A DNA stretch of 11,640 nucleotides from contig JALUXR010000017.1 in assembly GCA_027013285.1 (NCBI GenBank), forward strand, positions 1-11,640. Reading direction: 5' to 3'. Every line of letters begins with the position of its first letter. Positions within the stretch are counted from its first letter, which is position 1. The stretch is from Candidatus Altimarinota bacterium (GTDB lineage: Bacteria > Patescibacteriota > Gracilibacteria > Absconditabacterales > Absconditicoccaceae). Both the position numbers and the translations under genes were made by a program. The notes beneath the pieces are model-generated. The model saw only the letters and a list, made by a program, of their open reading frames with translations, did no database searches and was not told the origin of the DNA. Positions 7,891 through 11,640 of the stretch are shown here, in pieces.

Positions 7891-8538
7891 TTATTCACTC
7901 CAGCTTTCACATTTTCAAGTTTTTATATTAACAGTTTTACAAAAATAAGATTTAAACAAAGCCGTTCTTGTATCAACTTCTATTTTATTTTTTTCCAAAC
8001 ATCACTTTGTTCAAACATTAGGACAGTAATAAAAATAAACTACTCAAGTTGAGCCATTTTGTGCTTTATTCTCAAAATTATCTCAAGTATAAAGAATCAT
8101 TCAAATTCATTCTTGCTGTCATTTAGAAGGATTTAGTCAAGGATTTATAACTACTTTAAGATTTTCTCAACTTATTAAAGTATGGTAATTTACATTATGA
8201 CAATCATTTATATTATCTACAAAATCTCAACTAAGAAGATATTCTTTTTTCTGATCAGTTCCTGAATATACTAAATCTATTTTTTGTTTTTTAACATTGA
8301 AAATAACCTGATAATTCTTTACTTTTTCATATTTATCTCAACTATAAGCCTCTTTTTGTAATAATCAGTATTGAAAAAAACTTGCAATATTAGAATCTAT
8401 ATGAATATAACAAGTATGATATTTACTTCTTGTAATATTTTTATAAGTAAACATTTTTCATAGAGCTCAAATTATAAGTCACATAATCATAATAACTATA
8501 AACATTTCTATCAATGTAAATCATTTTCTGAAATTCAT
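7891..8538 (-). CDS. Type IV prepilin / minor pilin
   Basis: A 215-residue protein with a textbook type III signal: MNFRKG|FTLIEMF followed by a hydrophobic helix to about residue 28. Cleavage is expected between Gly6 (a TGA codon) and Phe7, with Glu5 of the mature form present. The globular part carries six Cys (about 43, 113, 172, 180, 200, 210); the last four cluster near the C-terminus and may form the disulfide-bounded loop usual in pilins. Length fits a minor pilin or pseudopilin. After export it would be held in the cytoplasmic membrane and assembled into a pilus or pseudopilus. The gene lies 23 bases downstream of dnaN and 21 bases upstream of the MoxR gene. The ATG leader has only a weak AAG before it. 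Confidence 0.9.
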
Positions 8539-8561
8539 TATTCTTAATTTAATTTAAATAT

Positions 8562-9686
8562 TTAATCTTTAAGTGGTCTTACTATAAATCTATATCAGTC
8601 ATCTCATTGATCTTTCATTAAAATAGGTTTTTCTTCATCAAATATAGACATAATAATTTCTTCTCCTTCAACATATTTTAAGAAATCAAGAATGCTTTTT
8701 CAATTTAATCATAAATTAACCATTTCTCATTCAAATATTGCAGACATTTTTGAAACTCATTCTCATAAATCAGTTTCTCAAGATGAAATAATAAGTTCCT
8801 CTTCATTTGGAATGAATTTAACATAATAACTTATATCTCTAGAAAACAATGAAACTTTTTTTATAGATTTTTCTAATTCCTTTTTATCTAAAATAATAGA
8901 TGAATTATAAGTTGGTAAAATTATTTTTTCATAATCAGGATAAGTTCATTGAATAAGATTTGTTTTTATCTCAATTTCAAAATTTCAAATTTTATATTTA
9001 AAACTAACTAATTTATTATCATAAGATATATTTACTTCATTTTCACCTTCTTCTTGTAAATCTAAATCAGCTACTTTCTTTATTTCTCAAATTACATTTT
9101 TAGGAATTACAACCTCAAAATCTGAAGATAATTCATAATCAGCTTTATATTCTGCTAATTTAAAACTATCAGTCCCTACAAATGCTAATTTATTTTCTTT
9201 TCATTTTAACAGCATTCAAGTAATAATTGTTGTAAAACTCTTTTCAGGAATACAAGTTTCTACTCTTTCTATTCATTTACTTAAAACTTCTGAAGATAAA
9301 GTCATACTACCACTTACATCTATATCTGGGATAGCAACATATTCATTTATACTAATTCATCTAAACTCAAATTTATCTGTTCAAGTTAATAATGTTAGTA
9401 ATGTTCCATCATTTTTTCATTCCATTTCTATAGTTTCAGATTCAGAAACTTTTACCGCATCCAATAATATTTTTGAATTTACAGTAATAGCTCATTCAGA
9501 TTCTATCTTTGCAGGAATACTAATATGTATATATTTATTCATATCAGTAGCTTTTAATTCAAGTGTATCAATATTTCCACTTATAGCTACATTTTCTAAA
9601 ATAGGTAAAGTAGAATTTCTACTAACAAATCTACTAGCAAGTTCAAGTCATTGTAATAAATCTTTTTTATCAACTACAAATTTCAT
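8562..9686 (-). CDS. dnaN: DNA polymerase III beta subunit (sliding clamp)
   Basis: A 374-residue protein of normal beta-clamp length. The clamp encircles DNA as a dimer and tethers the replicative polymerase and other partners. Seen: the start MKFVVDKKDLLQGLELASRFVS with LPILENV; GTDSFKLAEY (171-180), equivalent to the TDxxRLA segment; QGTYPDYEKII (246-256), the conserved Q-G-x-Y-P-D-Y stretch of the partner-binding pocket region with Gly from TGA; LNGKSILDFLKY (327-338); and the C-terminal FIVRPLKD. All three clamp domains are present. I count 19 TGA and 6 GGN glycine codons, so TGA is the main Gly codon. It stands next to a tyrA-like gene rather than dnaA, and is followed after 23 bases by a prepilin gene. 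A weak promoter candidate lies in the 87-base gap before it. Confidence 0.97.
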
Positions 9687-9706
9687 ACTATTTTATTTAA
9701 AATTAA

Positions 9707-9736
9707 AAAATACATAAAATACAAAATCATTGTAAA
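9707..9736 (-). promoter_or_regulatory. Weak promoter candidate upstream of dnaN
   Basis: In the 87-base gap 9687-9773 the minus strand carries TTTACA (9731-9736) and TATTTT (9707-9712) with 18 bases between them. The -10 match is poor (TATTTT) and the gap is almost pure A/T, so such hexamers arise easily. No other structure is visible in this gap. Confidence 0.25.
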
Positions 9737-9773
9737 AAAATTACACATATTTTCAATATTAAAAATCATTAAA

Positions 9774-10820
9774 CTAATCTATAACATATTCTAATAAATC
9801 TATTTTTTGTCAAGATTCTAAAATAACATTATCATCCATTATTTCTATTACTTTTCATACTATTTTAATTCAAGAATATATATTTTTAAAAATCATCTCT
9901 TTTCAAATATTATTATTAATTTTTTCTACTTGTTCTCACATTAAATAAATAATTTTATCAGTATATTTTTGTCCTTCTTGAGTAATTTTTTTCCCAAACC
10001 CCTGTTTTGTAGCTTCGATAATATTTAAAAATCAATATTCATCCTTAGCTTCGATAACTTTATTAAAATCTTTTATAACACCCATAAATTCATTATGAAC
10101 ATTTAATATTTCAGTATTGAACATTTGTATATCTCAATACAACTTAGGATCATGTCCAACATATCTTGCAACCGAGTTTATCATAAGTTTATAAATTGGA
10201 GATACAAAATTTAAAGAATCTTGAATATCTATTCACAATCTTCTTATTGTTTCTCAAACTGAAAACATAGTAATATGTGTTAATCATTGGACTACAGCCA
10301 TCATTTTATCATGATATTTTGGAGTAGTTTCTATTATTTTTGCATTTTTCTTTTCTAAAAAATTTACTAAAAATTTATACCTTTCATCTTTTTTAGTTTT
10401 TTCATCTAATGGAGTTAATACAAATATTTGATCAGTAATTTCTTGAATATAAGGTCAAAACATAGGATGAATAGGTATAATCAAACAACTTTCTGGTGCA
10501 TATTTTTTCATAGTTTGAGATGGAAATCATTTTATAGAACAAACATCTACCACAACAGAATTTTCTTTTGCATACGGAACATAGGTCTTGATTGTTTCTT
10601 CCATTTTTGAAATTGGCACTGCAAAAATAACTATATCAGCATCTTTTATTGCTTCTTTATTATTATTTGTAAAAATTAAATTATTTTCTTTCCCTATTTT
10701 TTCTCATTTTTCTATATTTCTTCAGGTTATAATTATTTTATTTTCCGAAAAATGTTTCTTTATATAATTTGCAGTCCATAAACCAAAACCAGATGTTCAT
10801 CAAATAATAGATATTTTCAT
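9774..10820 (-). CDS. TyrA-like prephenate dehydrogenase, archaeal-type
   Basis: A 348-residue protein, ending in TAG. TyrA enzymes oxidise and decarboxylate prephenate to 4-hydroxyphenylpyruvate with NAD(P) in tyrosine synthesis. Seen: the dinucleotide fold MKISIIGGTSGFGLWTA (1-17) with a GGTxGxG loop as in archaeal TyrA; DIVIFAVPISKM (62-73); VVDVCSIK (90-97); IHPMFGP (117-123), the conserved segment with the catalytic His; and the helical domain with MAVVQGLTHITMFSVGETI (174-192). A tail of about 60 residues after 285 ends in a small beta-like segment (SGIKIVGKVIEI...NVILESGQKIDLL) that could be an extra regulatory or binding domain. Two IEA tripeptides (ATC GAA GCT) at 256-270 echo the unrelated protein at 3808-4314. 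It has its own promoter at 10851-10878. With no other aromatic genes in view, a related substrate is possible. Confidence 0.85.
10011..10055 (-). repeat. Paired ATCGAAGCT nonamers, copy B
   Basis: AGCTTCGAT occurs at 10011-10019 and 10047-10055, 36 bases apart, inside the tyrA-like gene. On the minus strand both encode IEA in the same frame. The layout copies that at 3913-3957. Confidence 0.6.
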
Positions 10821-10850
10821 ATTTACTTAAGTTTTAAAATAAATATACTG

Positions 10851-10878
10851 TTTATAAAAAAATATTATTATTTATCAA
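10851..10878 (-). promoter_or_regulatory. Sigma70-type promoter for the tyrA-like gene
   Basis: On the minus strand, TTGATA (10873-10878) and TATAAA (10851-10856) are separated by 16 bases, one mismatch each to consensus. The -10 lies 31 bases before the ATG at 10820. It sits in the 129-base divergent gap 10821-10949, which otherwise shows only A/T-rich sequence. Confidence 0.5.
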
Positions 10879-10908
10879 ATAAATTAAGTTTCAGTAAAGG
10901 TTATTTTT

Positions 10909-10914
10909 TATACT
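10909..10914 (+). promoter_or_regulatory. Candidate -10 box for the repeat-protein gene
   Basis: TATACT lies 36 bases before the ATG at 10950 on the plus strand. No good -35 hexamer stands 16-18 bases upstream, so this is tentative. Confidence 0.3.
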
Positions 10915-10949
10915 ACAAAGTAGATTTTAGAAAATTATAAAACACAAAT

Positions 10950-11640
10950 ATGAAAGAAAGAATAATGTTTTTTGTACTTATATTGCTAAGTTCATCAAGT
11001 TATTGATTATACATTAGTTTAAACATAAATAAAATTAAAACCAACAAAAATCCTAAATCTTTTTTTGAAAATTCAACTTTTAAAAAACAAAATATACAAG
11101 ACAATCTAACAAAAAAGAGTAATAATAAACTAAATAAAGAAAATAAAAAGCAAACTGAGATCAGTAAACAACAACTTGAGATACAAAGAAAAGAATATGC
11201 ACTTAAAATGTTAGCTGAAGAAAAAAGACTTAATGAAATCGAGAAACAAAAAAAATTAGCTGAAGAAAAAAGACTTAATGAAATCGAGAAACAAAAAAAA
11301 ATAGCTGAACAAAGAAAAGAATATGCACTTAAAATGTTAGCTGAAGAAAAAAGACTTAATGAAATCAAGAAACAAAAAAAATTAGCAAAACAAAAAAACA
11401 GAAAGAAAGAAACAAATACTTCATTTCTTGAAAATATAATTAATTCTTCATTATCTGAAACAAAATCAATACCAAATAATACAACAAAAAATACTTCGGT
11501 TTTAAATAATATAATAGACTCTTCTTTATCAAAAGTACAGTTTCAAAAAAACAACAATAAAACACTTACAAATAAACAATTAACAGAACAAAAAAAACAA
11601 GCTGAAGTTGCTAGACAAAAAAGATTAACAGAACAAAAAA
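10950..11640 (+). CDS. Membrane-anchored Lys/Glu-rich helical repeat protein (C-terminus beyond window)
   Basis: The only plus-strand gene, open for 230 codons to the window edge. The N-terminus has KER followed by a hydrophobic segment IMFFVLILLSSSSYGLYISL (about 5-24, Gly19 from TGA), a signal anchor or signal peptide. A basic Asn/Lys-rich linker follows to about residue 75, then a highly charged helical region built of repeats such as LAEEKRLNEIEKQKK (15 residues, about 88-102, 103-117 and 130-144). The next section (about 157-195) holds a second repeat type, TSxLxNIIxSSLS, twice. At about 211 a new 15-residue repeat starting LTEQKK begins. The pattern predicts a long coiled coil or single charged helix reaching from the membrane, in the style of TolA or periplasm-spanning spacers. 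Function is not known. Composition makes chance similarity to many proteins likely. Confidence 0.8.
11184..11381 (+). repeat. Nested in-frame repeats: 126-base unit containing 45-base units
   Basis: A 45-base unit beginning TTAGCTGAAGAAAAAAGACT occurs at 11211-11255, 11256-11300 and 11337-11381, the first two in tandem and nearly identical. A larger unit starting CAAAGAAAAGAATATGCACT at 11184 recurs at 11310, giving a 126-base (42-codon) period. All lengths are multiples of three, so the frame is kept, as expected for a coding tandem repeat that can change copy number. Confidence 0.85.
11580..11640 (+). repeat. Second 15-codon repeat series entering the window edge
   Basis: TTAACAGAACAAAAAAAA-type units start at 11580 and 11625, exactly 45 bases apart, encoding LTEQKK at the start of each unit. 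The period equals that of the first repeat series although the sequence differs. The series continues past the window end. Confidence 0.6.

Noticed and set aside
6796..9686. UGA read as tryptophan (Mycoplasma-type code)
   Set aside because: Trp at the Walker A, prepilin cleavage and clamp motif positions would break these families, and TGG supplies Trp already.
10428..10610. 60-codon plus-strand open frame
   Set aside because: It lies wholly inside the well-supported tyrA-like gene on the other strand and has no recognisable features.
3..10820. A field of pseudogenes with many in-frame TGA stops
   Set aside because: All interruptions are TGA, none are frameshifts, and they sit at conserved Gly positions, so the genes are intact under code 25.
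11000..11368. 122-codon minus-strand frame rich in Ser, Phe, Leu
   Set aside because: It is the antisense of the Lys/Glu-rich repeat gene; its repeats merely mirror the coding repeats on the plus strand.
11184..11381. CRISPR-like direct repeats
   Set aside because: The units are in-frame coding repeats without unique spacers of constant length.

Overview
The window is about 11.6 kb of very AT-rich bacterial DNA that uses an altered genetic code in which UGA encodes glycine (translation table 25). Under the standard code nearly every gene is cut into fragments. With TGA read as Gly and only TAA/TAG as stops, 13 closely packed open frames appear, complete except for the two at the window edges. 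The reassignment is fixed by family landmarks that need Gly at a TGA: the prepilin site RKG|FTLIE, the lipobox LSGC, the MoxR Walker A EGVPGLAKT, the glycosyltransferase PSKGGVE and the beta-clamp QGTYPDY. This code is known from the candidate-phylum lineages Absconditabacteria (SR1) and Gracilibacteria (BD1-5). The window alone does not decide which of the two it is.

Layout, reading the minus strand from right to left: tyrA-like prephenate dehydrogenase (10820-9774), dnaN beta clamp (9686-8562), a small type IV prepilin (8538-7891), a membrane-anchored MoxR AAA+ ATPase (7869-6796), a superfamily IV holin-like (YvlD) membrane protein (6786-6412), a two-helix LapA-like membrane protein (6408-6160), a large minor-pilin-like protein with Ca-loop-like motifs (6136-4892), a winged-helix protein (4868-4326), a charged cytosolic protein of unknown function (4314-3808), a BASS/ACR3-like permease (3745-2642), a small protein with possible AMMECR1-like tail (2560-2108), a GT4 glycosyltransferase (2098-1025), a Cys-rich lipoprotein (933-439) and a secreted protein running off the left edge (383-3). 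The only plus-strand gene starts at 10950 and runs off the right edge. It encodes a membrane-anchored, Lys/Glu-rich helical repeat protein. No tRNA, rRNA, CRISPR, insertion sequence or convincing terminator hairpin was seen. No gene-free stretch exceeds 130 bases.

How it fits together: the block 8538-3808 has gaps of 3 to 23 bases and is probably one transcript or a few overlapping ones. It joins two prepilins with a MoxR ATPase and small membrane proteins, which suggests cell-envelope or surface-appendage work. The left end (lipoprotein, secreted protein, glycosyltransferase) is also envelope-directed. dnaN and tyrA are housekeeping or metabolic neighbours with no obvious link. Good sigma70-type promoters (TTGACA/TATAAT-like) lie before four transcription units. 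Three of them have the -10 box 30-31 bases before the ATG. Shine-Dalgarno motifs are essentially absent.

Function calls for dnaN, MoxR, tyrA, the glycosyltransferase, the holin-like protein and the two prepilins rest on recognised family motifs. The remaining genes are described from what can be seen only.
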